From Colletotrichum lupini (lineage: Eukaryota; Ascomycota; Sordariomycetes; Glomerellales; Glomerellaceae): a DNA stretch of 64,000 nt. Shown here in pieces: positions 22,503-33,147 of the stretch. The stretch lies in assembly GCF_023278565.1 (NCBI RefSeq), contig NC_064672.1:6262001-6326000 (forward strand). The letters run 5' to 3'. The notes under the pieces are model-generated. The model was not told the origin of the DNA and did no database searches. It saw only the letters and a list, made by a program, of their open reading frames with translations. The stretch's first letter is position 1; each line of letters opens with the position of its first letter. The position numbers and the translations under genes are program-made.

Positions 22503-22723
22503 TGTCAGACTGCCCTAGCACATTCGTTACGGGAATTGTTTCACCTCGAGCGACCTGACTTGTGCTGAACCAGAGGTATAAGTAAGGCTAGCAAGGGTAT
22601 CCTTATATAAGGGGAGCGTATACTTATTATATAGATATAGGATTTCTTCCCATAGCCATTCTTTCTTTATACTTATTAATATATACATAATAGCCCCTGC
22701 CTGTCTAACTGCCGCTCGATACA
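22503..22723 (+). repeat. LTR-like repeat, second family, plus orientation
   Basis: This stretch begins TGTCAGACTGCCC, contains a TATATAAG box and ends ...GCTCGATAC. The reverse complement of 25609-25828 matches it along the whole length with scattered differences. The TG start, TATA box and about 220-bp length fit an LTR. No target duplication or internal pol sequence was found, so it may be a solo or truncated LTR. Confidence 0.75.
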
Positions 22724-23705
22724 TTCCATCTGAATATTCATCATGAGGGTTAGAATTTGTCGTTGGCTCTACTTCCGGGACACTGGCCATCATAACCTGA
22801 GAGTAAAACTCTGAAAGGAAGACTTAGTGCTGCCCTATTGGGCCAGTGAGTAGGTCGATGATAGCATCCTGCAGACTTAAGGGGAAACTCGGGAGTAGCA
22901 AACGCTGTTCGTGTCTTTAATCTAATCATCTGCATAGCAACTGCTTCACAAACATGGATCGGGCTCCATTTGGCGTCACTTGATGACGACATCACCTTTC
23001 ATCTCGTACTGTCTAGCTTCTTCTATCAGGGCTGTCAAGACGGACCCTGTGTCGGACCCAGTCGGAGCAGCTGCTGTAGAGATCGCAGGCCCCTCGGCCG
23101 AGGGAGAGGCGTCATTGGTGGCATCAAGCTGGCTTCCCGTTAGGCTAGGCCGAGTTAGCTGAGCCTTAGTGTCGCGGCGTCGCTTAGCTCTTGTAGTAGG
23201 GTTCGGCTCTGGAGATGTCCTAGAGCCTAGTCTAGGGTCGGCTAGGTCGGCCGACGTCAGTCCGGTACCCGGCGGCGGCTATAAGGCCATTGTGGATGCG
23301 GGCTCCGGCGAGGAGAGGTGAAGAGTTTTCAGCTATTAATACTTTAGTAACAGGCTCAAGCACGCACTAACAGCAGATGCCAAGAAAAATTAGGCGAGAG
23401 GGCAGTTGTAGAACTTGGTGTCCATGTTATCCGATGACCCGACTGATTGAGACGAGCGGGTTGGTTCGTGTCAAGGGCCAGCGTGAGAAGTCATCCTTTC
23501 GAGATCGTCAGGCGTGGATAAGCCAATGCGGCAGGTCAACTTGGGAAGAAAGAGGGAGATTTGAGCGACATTGAAAAAAGGAAACCATGGACGATCACAC
23601 CTCTAGGGTATAAGATCATTGGATTATCCCAGGGCGAATAGGACAATCGCGCCTCTACAACAAGCCTCTAACTTCCCAAGTTTCCTGGTCGCTTTGGGAA
23701 ACAAG
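22724..23705. other. Region between LTR-like repeat and effector-like pseudogene
   Basis: No intact gene is visible. The GC-rich part at 22980-23300 holds a short frame (22980-23162) that continues open in places and might be a fragment of retrotransposon coding sequence, but I could not identify it. The end of the stretch is the presumed promoter of the gene starting at 23706. Confidence 0.35.
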
Positions 23706-24704
23706 ATGGCTTCTTGCTTAATCACCGTCTGCCTCGTCGCGATCGTCGCCGCTTCTCCAGCTTTTGTACCTCGAACCACCAATGCCACCAAGTTCGACCC
23801 CGAGCGTGGTATCTCCCCCGGAGAAGTTCTCCTTGTAGGCCACGACCGTAGTAAGTGGAGGGATCAACCGTCATCTACCTTTCCTCCGATATTTCTCGTC
23901 TCCATGAGATGCAAATCCTTGGCACAGAACGCGTCCTGTCGCTTTCAAGGAGCTACTCAGAGCAAAAGACAGATTTCTCACTGATCCTGTACATGATAGG
24001 CTAATTCCATGGTTGCAGTGGAGGTTTTGAACCAATATGACTACTCGGCTATGGTTACAGCCAGCGGCATTTTATCCTCGCCCCCTGATATTGACCACTC
24101 CCTTCTGGACTTTGATGAGCCCACAGGAGAAACGAAGCATTTCGATTCCCGCCAAGCAAGCTGCGATATGACCACTGCCGTCGTTATCACCAGAACCGAT
24201 AGATTCTACGATTGGGACCTCCAGATGAGCCCTGTATCGATTGCTGGCGGCAACCCCGTTGATATCAGTCTGACATCGACCTTACAGTCACTGATACTCT
24301 TACTACCACTGGCAGCTTCAGCCCGACTATTATCAAGGGATTCTTGGCGGCTAACTTCGGCTTTCGGGCTCCAAGTCTTGGGCTACGGCCCAAGCCATCA
24401 TGGTGAAAGGGACTGTTTCTGCTCATCACACCGGCGTCATGGTCAACAATCCCTTCAAAACGAGAGGATACGGCCGCGTCCTGCGTGGCTGTCTCGGAGG
24501 GCAAACACAGATCGGGACATTCATGAGTGACGCCTATGTTAGTATCTACCTCATTGGACTTTTGCCTCTGTAAACTAACTTGGGAACTAGGAGGAGGGAA
24601 GCTACGGTGGCGTCAAGTGGATCGGAGGGGCCATTACCCTTTGCGAGAAGCGCGGTGTACATCGCCCTCTTTCTCGCTGTCATGGACGCGGAAACTTTGT
24701 TTAA
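23706..24704 (+). pseudogene. Frameshifted gene for a secreted effector-like protein
   Basis: The pieces are exon 1 23706-23850, a 168-bp intron (23851-24018), a long second exon, a 53-bp intron (24538-24590, with a CTAAC branch site) and a last exon 24591-24704. Exon 1 encodes a signal peptide (MASCLITVCLVAIVAASPA). Later blocks SPGEVLLVG, FYDWDLQMSP, VKGTVSAHHTGVMV, RGYGRVLRGC, IGTFMSDAY and EEGSYGGVKW follow the pattern of a Sordariomycete secreted family annotated as CelP0028-like effectors (from memory). The second exon changes reading frame twice, near 24273 and near 24370. Each change is consistent with one missing base, and no intron can explain it. The protein is therefore probably not made intact. 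Sequencing error is possible, though two separate errors are less likely. The gene lies between inverted LTR-like repeats. Confidence 0.72.
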
Positions 24705-25608
24705 GCCAGAAGTCTCCATGCAGAGGAACGGTGCTATGATCTCTTGATAGCAATCACTGGGGGTTTCATCACGGAAAGAACGGGTGCAAGAAAATGTTTC
24801 TGTCGCTCGAATGTTGAGCGTTGTCACTTCAAACGCACACGAGGGGGTGCCAAGGCAGGTCTTTTGGATTACACTTCAGTCTGACTGTCCTGTACCTCAC
24901 CCTACTATACAAATGACATGCTGAATCACGACATTATTTCCATGGCACGCACCTCCGAGCCGCGGGTGTCACCCTGGCTGTGCTGTGATGTCTGGACGTC
25001 CGTGAATCTGGTCGTGATTGGCTTTTGTACTTGCCCATGGAAGACCAGTTCATTTCGCTACATCAGGTCTCGATTCAGCTTTCCGGGATTCTTGGCCTAA
25101 GTAACACGTCGTCTGGTACGCGACAAGCCAGGCTTTAATGCCCTGCGTATACGATTCTCGGGATCTTGACCAGTTCCGGTCGCTGCGTGGTTTTCCATTA
25201 ATCGTACGCCCGGCTCGCACGGATCTTTGAGGCAAGAAAAAGGTACAACATCCAAAAATTGGTCGTCCCATACAAAAAGTGGCCGACACTCCTCATATTT
25301 TGGTCTTGAGGTACTTCCCTCCTTCAAAATGGTCGACTGTACTTCGACAACTTTTCGGCAGTAGGGATGCCGTTTCGTGACTTCGACACCGCCGAGCTCT
25401 AAAAGTGTCGTAGATTTCGAGTCACCATTCTGCGTGATCCTCAGTCACATCTGCTTCCCAAGCGAACTCAATCATTTCAGGCCCGGACGACATGCACTCT
25501 TTTTCTCCTGCCTTAAGCTCCACTTTGCAGTATATCTGTGTCTCTGTATTTCCCAGTTTGTTGCTGATTGTAAATGCATCCTACTGCTCTCTAGTAGCTC
25601 CTTAATAA
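24705..25608. other. Intergenic region
   Basis: There is no recognised gene. Small frames on both strands (24918-25100, 25050-25327, 25377-25655) show no domain or signal peptide. Composition is normal. Confidence 0.4.
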
Positions 25609-25828
25609 GTATCGAGCAACAGTTAGACAGGCAGGGGTTATTTTATGTATATTAATAAGTATAACAAATGAATGGCTATGGGAAGAAACCCTATATCTAT
25701 ATAATAAGTATATAACCCCCTTATATAAGGATACCCTTACTAGCCTTCCTCATACTTCTGGTTAAGCATGAGTCAGGTCGCTTGAGGCGAAACAAGTACC
25801 GTAACGAATGTCCTGGGGCAGTCTGACA
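25609..25828 (-). repeat. LTR-like repeat, second family, minus orientation
   Basis: This is the inverted partner of 22503-22723: its reverse complement begins TGTCAGACTGCCCC and includes TATATAAGG and ATAGATATAGGGTTTC. The two copies stop matching at the same point (GCTCGATAC). The inward-facing arrangement encloses the effector-like pseudogene. Confidence 0.75.
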
Positions 25829-28265
25829 TATACATAGTTTATTACGCCCCGGTTAAGCTATTCAGGGCTCGTGTGATTATCTACATGATCTCCACTTTCG
25901 TTCATATCCTTGCCTCCCAGAAGCCCATACAAGTCTTGTCCGCCTCCGTATGTGTCATCTTCAGTTTACCTGCCAATGCTGCGGTTGCTCGTGGTGTTAG
26001 TAACAGGCCGTCTTGAGGTCGCTCCCAAAGTGTTCGGCGTCCTATTGTCGGCGGCCGAAGCCAGAGATTTGGTAAGACATCTAGCACGTCTACTGGCAGC
26101 AGTAGGGGGAGTGAACATGACCTCCGCAAGTTTCCCAAGTTTTGTCCGCGGAGACCGTGCGCCGTCTCCGACATGCCACGTATGCGCAGAAAGGCATCGA
26201 TCGACACGATTCAGACCCTAATCCACTTAGAAAAGGTTACACAAGTTCGGATACATAATAATGAGTTTCTCGGAGTTTCCGAAGGAGAAACTTCCCTAGA
26301 CTGAGCCCAGAATGGGACGTGCTATCCGGATATAGATCATTCCACCGTACTAGAGCCGCGTCGGAGCACGCCTTTGAGAGGTAGGGTTTCCAGGACGGTG
26401 GATCCGAGACTGTAAACCTTCGGCGCCAAGCTACGTGTTTGTGGCCCCGTCCAATCCGTACAACGTCGTCTGCATACCCTTGCAACATACCTCTGGGCAT
26501 CCCCTTCATCCTAATTACGCGCGCCTCGAATTGGGGAAATCTTCACGGATGTGCTTAATGAATTAGCATTTAGGTCCCCCTAAAATTATCACTCGAGAAA
26601 TGACGGATAGGTCAGCGGGAGGCATAAAGACTGAACCTTTAGAGATCGATACTCGTCTTTTTACCCGGCGAAAAGAGAACAAAGTTTCGTAACTTTCCTA
26701 TTGCGGACAGGCTCGTGCAGTCACTGATCTGCCACAGAACTTGCCGCACGTCGTTGCCAAAACAAAGCATTCCCTGGAATTGAAGTGTTCCAGCGCTCAA
26801 ACTTGGGTTTTCAGCCTTTGACGCTGCGTTAATGAGACCTCACGTTGTCAAACGGAAACTTCCATAGGCTCTGAGCTGAATTGGTCGACTACCCATTGTC
26901 TGCAATACCACGATGGGTTCCGTCGGCTGCTAGAGATGCCGCGAAATCATCAATTACTTCGGAATCTAGCCAGTCCTGGATCACTCAAGCTTGGTGGCAA
27001 AGATTTATTTGATGGTCGTGCGCGTAGCGCTTAATGCACTGAGCGAGAGGCTTCGATAGATACTAGTACGGTGGATACGTTGGGCTGATAGCTAAACTTG
27101 TGTGTGCAGCAAGGTCAAATGCATGCCCGACTACTTTCCCAAATCCACGAATTCAAGTCTCTCCAGCGGGCGTCGCAGGGCACGCTCGAAGAAGGCAGGG
27201 GTGACTGATGGAATTCAGTGAGCTCAACGCGATTAAGCTTTCTTTGCAGACAAAAGTGCTATGAATCTAAGTAAGGAGCCTCATTGCCCATACTACCTTG
27301 CCCGTACATTAGAGTAGTTAAAGCTTGCTTCAAAAGTGTCCGCAGGCCCTTTTACAAGGCTGCATGGCTATGAAGACATATCCGGTCTAAAATCCAAGAC
27401 ACAGCCAAGCCAAAGGATGTCACTGGATCGGCAACCCTACCCACATCCTTGCCTGCGACAAAACTAACGTCTGATTAGGCCAATTCGTTATCCTGCAAAC
27501 GGCCTGAGGCTAAATCGGCAAGGTTGTGCGCGCGAGGCTTTCCTTCATGACTTTAAAAGTATGTTAACTTATCCGTAGTTGTTATTCTACATCAGACACT
27601 AAGCTAAGCTGGCAGATCAAGATGCCCTAACCAGTAAGGCAAGGTGGTTAACCTCCCGCGCAAACGCAGCAATCGGATGGTCAGTTTGCCGTCTCTAGTC
27701 TGGTACGTTATTGCGTCGCAGCCAGCAAATGAGCAACTTCCCAATATAGACACCCTGTCATCTTCACCTGGTCCTGGCTTTACTATGTCCTTTTAGTATT
27801 GTCACTCCTTGTCGCCCAATAATCGTTAATCTTTGTCTCATACACACTTTGATTTCTTCTCCTTGGCCTCCAGCATACACCCTAACGCTCATACAGATGC
27901 AGCAAGATCTCCAACTCCAAGTCGGTAGAAATCACTCATACCAGACGACTGGGTGTGCCAAATCACGTTCTATTCGAGTAGCCTCGACGCGTCAGGAACC
28001 GACAACTGCTTGGCGTAAGTTGGACAAGAGCAGTGTTAGCTGAGCAAAGCTACAACTCTAGTCGCGGTGCTTTCAGTTCAATCCTTACATAAGCCTCAAT
28101 AGGCAGTATCTCATCCGCCTGCATGGCACAGTCGTCAACAGATACACCCCCTAACACACTGCTTTTGATAGGAAAACCTGGTCAACGAGGCTTGCAGCGT
28201 GGGTCATTGTTTCTCATCCGAGTTTTTTTTTTTTAATTTTCCTCCTTTCCAGGTTCTCTGCACAC
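25829..28265. other. Long intergenic region without recognised genes
   Basis: These 2.4 kb have normal composition and no repeat that I can see. Minus-strand frames at 25902-26207 and 26237-26509 and a plus-strand frame at 25910-26221 are 90-103 codons long but overlap each other and lack features. A pyrimidine-rich stretch ending in ccag at 28253 could be the acceptor of a 5'-UTR intron of the next gene. Confidence 0.4.
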
Positions 28266-30839
28266 TTGCTAGCCAACTTAGTCGTTCATTTTATGGCATC
28301 ACACCCGCTCCTCACTATGGCGAGTGAAACCTCACGTCGTCCAAACGTGCCGCGAGCCCAGTCGAGCCTGGATCGAAACCGCAAACGCTGGTTCATTGAA
28401 TTTGAGCAATTGCAAACCCACTCCCGAAGAGAAAAAGAGCAAATTGCCGCCAGATTCTCTCAGGAGCACCGCGATGTGTGCCACGACCTCGATGAGGAGG
28501 CTCATTTTGCCGTCAACCAAAGCCTTCCTCTCAAGGCTCGCGAGCTTCTCGAAAACTATCAGCTGGAATTACGGCGCCACCGCTGGGCGTACTGTAAACA
28601 GAGGTATGAAGCAGCTGAGAAAGCTCGGGCGAAACGAGAGGAAGACGCCCTTCGAAATCACCACATGACTTTCCCCATCCCTAGTTTTTCGTCCGTTGCT
28701 ATGCACGATTCTTGTAATGGCATGCTCGGATGGTCCTCAGCACGTTTGCCAGGCCAGGATTCCAGCGACCGTACCAGCCCTGGCGCAGATGCTCTCGGAC
28801 GCGCGACACCCTCGCTATCAGCAGGAGCTACTCCAGATCAGTCCCAGAAGAATTTGCTGCCTCGAATCAGCGCGGGCGACCTGTTCAGTGTACCGAACAC
28901 ATTGCTGGCACACACCAGCCCAGCCACAATGCCGTCGCAGCTTGAGTGGCGAACTCGTCAAGCGCAGCAGCTGGCTGATCAGATTCCGCACAACCAAGGG
29001 CGAACTTCCTTTCAGCATGATCATGTTGGTGACTTGCAGCTGGACTCGCTTCGTATGCCGATCATGTATAAGCCAAGCGGGCCAGCGTGCAATCCTGCTG
29101 CGAACGCCATGCAGATGCTTCCATCGCATTCTCATGGGCTCATTTCGGGTCCCCATCATCGGTCTATGCGACCTGTAGATTCGGACATCGACGGCCCTCA
29201 TCACCGCGCGCTCGGTTGCGGCGATTGTGTGCCATTGCCAGCTCTCCATCCAAAGTCAATGAGCTCTCGTGAAGAGCAGCCACGCCCGAACTCAGCTAGA
29301 CCTCCGCCACAAGGATCAATGTCGCGGGTATATCAGTTCGTAACAGATGCTACGCATGGTCTCCCCGGATGTCAAAGTATGGCTAAACGGAAGCCTGACG
29401 CTGGCGACGTGCCAAATCAGCGCACGGCCACGAAACGAATGAGGAACAGAGCACTCAAGTCCATAGCGCCGCGAAGCATCACTTTCGGAGAAGTTTTCCA
29501 GAGCGGGAAAGCGGAGTACAAGCACAACATTGTCAAGTTTGAGGGCGTCTTCTACATCCTCCGCTGCGATGAGCACGGCGTGCATTTCAAGCAGAACGCC
29601 CTTGCTGCCGGCGCGAAACACTTGCACGGCGCATCACATGGCTACCTAAGGAAGGAGCACAAGTTGGCCGTCGAAACGATAGGTTTCCATGTAGTGGACT
29701 GCACCGAGGAGCTCGCTGCTATGAACAATGAGTGCGTTCGTCAGGCATTTTTGAATGGCCATAAACCCCTAAACCGACTTCACGGACTTAGATCCGTAGA
29801 CAAGCGAGAATTGAGCGTCCGTACTGAAACTCCTGTTCGAGACCTGTCAGCATCTGACTTGACGTTCCAGACGCCATCCTCTGGCGACAGATCGTATGAG
29901 GCTCAGTCGACGACCAAAAATACGGAGAGCAAGCAGCACGATGTGTCGTCAATGATTACCAACCCCAAGGCGGGAGAGCTTTACTATGCAAGGTGGCAGG
30001 GAAGCAATAAGGCGTACATTGTCTTGATTCTTGGCTGGACATCATTGGACATGTGCGGGTGGAAGAGAATGCTGGGCGATACGCAGCTTTGCAATTTGAG
30101 GAACAGACCCAGCTGCTACACGTACAACGATGAAGGCATTAGTGGTTGGGCGTCAGGATATGGCGACAACGAGCCGCGCACCATGGATAGGGATGTGCCC
30201 GTTCTGTGGTTTGAGAACAAGAGTAAAACGTTCCTCGGATGGCTTGGCGTCAAGTACATATTGGAACCTGTAGATCTCGAGGATCTAAACCGCTCGCATG
30301 ATCCTTTGGATGCCTGTAATCAGGCAAGAAAGAAGTACGCGGAGGTCAGGGGATACAACTCATTTGAAGCCCTGCTTACCGACAGGAAGTCGCAACGTGT
30401 CGCATCCGGCGATGCTAAGGCGAAGGAGACGATTGCTGTCGCGTCAATAAAGCTACCTCCATCATCCGCTTCCGTGTCCGAATCGGATATTGCCTCGGAT
30501 GTTGACATGCATGAGCCAGGCGACATCCCACCCCTCGTCGAAGTCTCGAACCACGAAGATTATATCGATCTGAAGTCTAGTAGGGACGGAAACGTGAGGG
30601 AATCAGATGACGAAATGAACGGGAACGATGATCATCCTGCTGGGCCACCTCAAAGCGACAGGCGGAGCATTCAGGTGATGCGGCCCCCGTATCCAGATGG
30701 CGAGAGTAGCAGAAGTTCGGGCGGATCAGCAACGGCAGCCGGAAGGAGCCAATCGACCATTGAAGAGAAGCGCACTGCTGACCTGGTAGATACAATGATG
30801 CATGACGCCGTCCAGATCTCGTCATTAAGCGGTCAGTAA
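28266..30839 (+). CDS. Large fungal-specific protein of unknown function with Cys/His motif
   Basis: This is an 857-aa open frame. Starts at 28266, 28293 and 28317 are all possible; the third (MASETSRRP) looks most natural. Residues about 30-140 are charged and helical, probably coiled coil (REKEQIAARF, RYEAAEKARAKREED). A Pro/Ser-rich linker follows. Around residues 410-490 is a conserved-looking block with C-x2-H spacing and paired His (LRCDEHGVHF, AKHLHGASHG), perhaps a zinc finger. Around residues 570-700 is a second block starting GELYYARW with several Trp. I recall this two-block arrangement from many uncharacterised, probably nuclear, Pezizomycotina proteins; no function is known to me. 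The tail is acidic and Ser-rich. A GTAAGG at 30836 overlaps the stop, and splicing to AG at 30898-30899 would extend the protein in frame to 31131. Confidence 0.78.
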   Translation: MLANLVVHFMASHPLLTMASETSRRPNVPRAQSSLDRNRKRWFIEFEQLQTHSRREKEQIAARFSQEHRDVCHDLDEEAHFAVNQSLPLKARELLENYQLELRRHRWAYCKQRYEAAEKARAKREEDALRNHHMTFPIPSFSSVAMHDSCNGMLGWSSARLPGQDSSDRTSPGADALGRATPSLSAGATPDQSQKNLLPRISAGDLFSVPNTLLAHTSPATMPSQLEWRTRQAQQLADQIPHNQGRTSFQHDHVGDLQLDSLRMPIMYKPSGPACNPAANAMQMLPSHSHGLISGPHHRSMRPVDSDIDGPHHRALGCGDCVPLPALHPKSMSSREEQPRPNSARPPPQGSMSRVYQFVTDATHGLPGCQSMAKRKPDAGDVPNQRTATKRMRNRALKSIAPRSITFGEVFQSGKAEYKHNIVKFEGVFYILRCDEHGVHFKQNALAAGAKHLHGASHGYLRKEHKLAVETIGFHVVDCTEELAAMNNECVRQAFLNGHKPLNRLHGLRSVDKRELSVRTETPVRDLSASDLTFQTPSSGDRSYEAQSTTKNTESKQHDVSSMITNPKAGELYYARWQGSNKAYIVLILGWTSLDMCGWKRMLGDTQLCNLRNRPSCYTYNDEGISGWASGYGDNEPRTMDRDVPVLWFENKSKTFLGWLGVKYILEPVDLEDLNRSHDPLDACNQARKKYAEVRGYNSFEALLTDRKSQRVASGDAKAKETIAVASIKLPPSSASVSESDIASDVDMHEPGDIPPLVEVSNHEDYIDLKSSRDGNVRESDDEMNGNDDHPAGPPQSDRRSIQVMRPPYPDGESSRSSGGSATAAGRSQSTIEEKRTADLVDTMMHDAVQISSLSGQ

Positions 30840-31131
30840 GGACGCTGCTGGCTGTCTCGATACCAGCGCCGATGGAAGCCGAAGTAGCACCTTGAACAGT
30901 GCCGGCGGATCTGATGCAATATGTCGCCATGGTGTTCTGCATATCGCATGCAAGGCACTTGCGTCTATCTCTGATACGACTCCTCAGACAGAGGAGAGTG
31001 CTTCTATGCGGAGGAGAGTTCTGCATTCGGCAAACGAGGAAGTTGACAAGCGCACCGCCCATGCTGTGACTATGTCTTGCAGTACGCCCCAGAAAGACGT
31101 GCCCGAAAGGGACAGGCTGCTGGCAGAATAG
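30836..31131 (+). other. Possible extra intron and 3' exon of the preceding gene
   Basis: GTAAGG at 30836 and AG at 30898-30899 would define a 64-bp intron (30836-30899) that keeps the frame and removes the stop at 30837-30839. The frame then runs 77 codons to a TAG at 31129-31131. Beyond that TAG the same frame stays open to 31422. The branch site is weak, so this is an alternative model only. Confidence 0.35.
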
Positions 31132-32693
31132 GACTGGGAAGCTTCCGAGGAAATCCACCTGTCAACCCGTATACATGACGACTCATCGGCGAGCGTAGCG
31201 CAGAGCGCTGTGATGATGACTTCACGGTCGCTTGATCCGAGTCACGAGATACAGCGGAGCGATCTTGTTATGGGCTCGAGCCAAACAGGAAAAGCAACTC
31301 GTCGGCCGCTGCCCTCTAAGCCCTTTATAATAACGTATCCACTCAGTGCTGCACTGGCGCAACCAAATCCACCGACAGCCTACGCGTCTTCTCTACTAAG
31401 AAACTGCCAATTCCCTCAATAATGCATCGTTTCTCCTCGAATCGACTCGAATCGAGCCGACTGTGGTTCAACTTAATGAGTCGCCTTTCTGTCGAGGTCG
31501 CGCTCTGCAGGCCAGATGCAGTCTTCCTAACGATGAAACGAAGTAGAGGTTCTGTATGGTCTTGAAACACCAACAAAAGCGAGAACGATACTCTTGAAAC
31601 CAGCACCAAATTGATCGAACCACGCCCGCTCGCGTCTGCAGAGGTCACCTTGGGCACAATGTCATCCTCGGCATTGAATCTGCATCCAAAGGGCCTGCTC
31701 GTGGCCGCGAGTGGGCTCTGACCACGAAAAACTAGAGAGCAAGCCACAAAGCACGACGTGTCATTAGACAATATCATCGCCACCTCTGCTGGCCGGTCAC
31801 GGGTCATCACGAGGAGCACAACGACCGCGCCCAAACACATCAGCACTATGAACACCGATAGGTCATGGGTCGCCTATCACGCCCGACAAAGTTTGCAACG
31901 TCCCGCGACAGCAACGACGACGAGCCCGACAGAAAGGTATCACCTACTGCACAGAGCAAGCACCAGACATCAGGCATGCTACGATCGGTGCCGCACAATA
32001 CTACAGGTTACAGACAGATTGGTCACCTGTCCCCCCCTCCCCCCCTCTCCTCCTGCGAAGAAGGAGTGTCGTCCCTTCGACGCACGACAATGTCTGCGGA
32101 ATCTGTGCACGAGCTCTCATACTCAGTAATCGGACGAATCGATGCGACTAGAGCATTGTGCCTCGCGGGTCGAGCCGGACCCCAGGCGGCGGGCGGCAGT
32201 GGTGGTCGAAAGATGGAAAACATAGAGCCACATAAGAACCCGGCAGGAAGCAGCAAAAACATTTAGAGTTCGACTGAGAGACGGTATATGCGAGTCTGAG
32301 AGGATGCGGACAAGAGAAACAAGCGAAGCCGAGCGCTGGGGGGAGACTGTAGGTACGCTGAACTAGACATGGTGGTAAGCACCAACAGAGCCGAAGCAGA
32401 AAGACGCGAAAGAGGGAATCCAGAGACGAGGAAAACAATCGTGATGAGAGAAAAGCAATGCAGCAGGAAGAGAGTCTTCAACAGAGGGAATCAACATATT
32501 AATCAAGCAAACCCTCCGTCTGACACAATCTAGATTGTAATCCCGCTCGTCTGCATTCCCAAGAGCCACTGTTACCACTGTCAAGTATATATACCTGACA
32601 TCTCATTCGTTACAACACAAGCATCTGTCAGTAATATTTCAAACGTCCCAACTTACACTCAATCTTCCAGTAGCACAGTTGCCCTCAACGAAA
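31132..32693. other. Intergenic region
   Basis: There is no supported gene. A C-rich, CT-biased run lies at 32028-32055. Several 60-170-codon frames on both strands (for example 31343-31855 minus, 31865-32266 plus) overlap and look accidental. The right end is the promoter of the small secreted protein. Confidence 0.45.
32586..32593 (+). promoter_or_regulatory. TATA box of the small secreted protein gene
   Basis: TATATATA lies 101 bp upstream of the start codon at 32694, followed by a CT-rich leader. Confidence 0.5.
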
Positions 32694-33147
32694 ATGAAGG
32701 TTTCCGCTCTTTCCTCAGCTCTATTCTGGTAAGCATCAGGTCAATCCCGGAATCGAAAGTTGCTTATTCCGTCAAGTACTTGGATCGCTGCAGTCAATGC
32801 AGACTTCTTTCACTGCGTCTGCAAGTCTGGCAGTAGCTTCCAGGCCAAGGAAGCTTGCGATGGAGTCAAGGCACGAGCCCCTAGCAGTGAGGGCGTCAGC
32901 TACAGCCTTGTGTCCGATTCAGGCCCATACGCAGGCATGATAACGGTATGAGATACTGCCAATGATTCTTGTGATCACACCTCAAGGAGCACCTGCTAAA
33001 AACGTGTCACAGTGTCGGATGCAGCACCCTCTGGGATTCTGGTCTAGGGCTATCTGTGAGGGACAATACGGAAGCGACTGGCATGCAGAATGCAAGCTGG
33101 AGTGCAAGAACAATGGGAAGGATGTGGTGGACTGCGTGAGAGGTTGA
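32694..33147 (+). CDS. Small secreted cysteine-rich protein (effector candidate), three exons
   Basis: Exons 32694-32728, 32777-32945 and 33013-33147 join to 112 aa. Introns are 48 bp (GTAAGC...AAG) and 67 bp (GTATGA...CAG); the second carries a CTAAA branch-like site. The spliced N-terminus MKVSALSSALFCTWIAAVNA is a textbook signal peptide, with cleavage expected after VNA. The mature protein is about 92 aa with eight cysteines, enough for four disulphides, starting DFFHCVCKSG and ending ECKLECKNNGKDVVDCVRG. No transmembrane segment or GPI signal is seen. Size, cysteine content and position beside a RIP-degraded block fit an apoplastic effector or an antimicrobial protein. I do not recognise the family. 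A different acceptor for intron 1 gives an early stop, which supports this model. No inactivating change is visible. Confidence 0.82.

Noticed and set aside
25902..26221. Overlapping ~100-codon frames on both strands
   Set aside because: Mutually overlapping, no conserved pattern on either strand; probably chance in GC-rich DNA.
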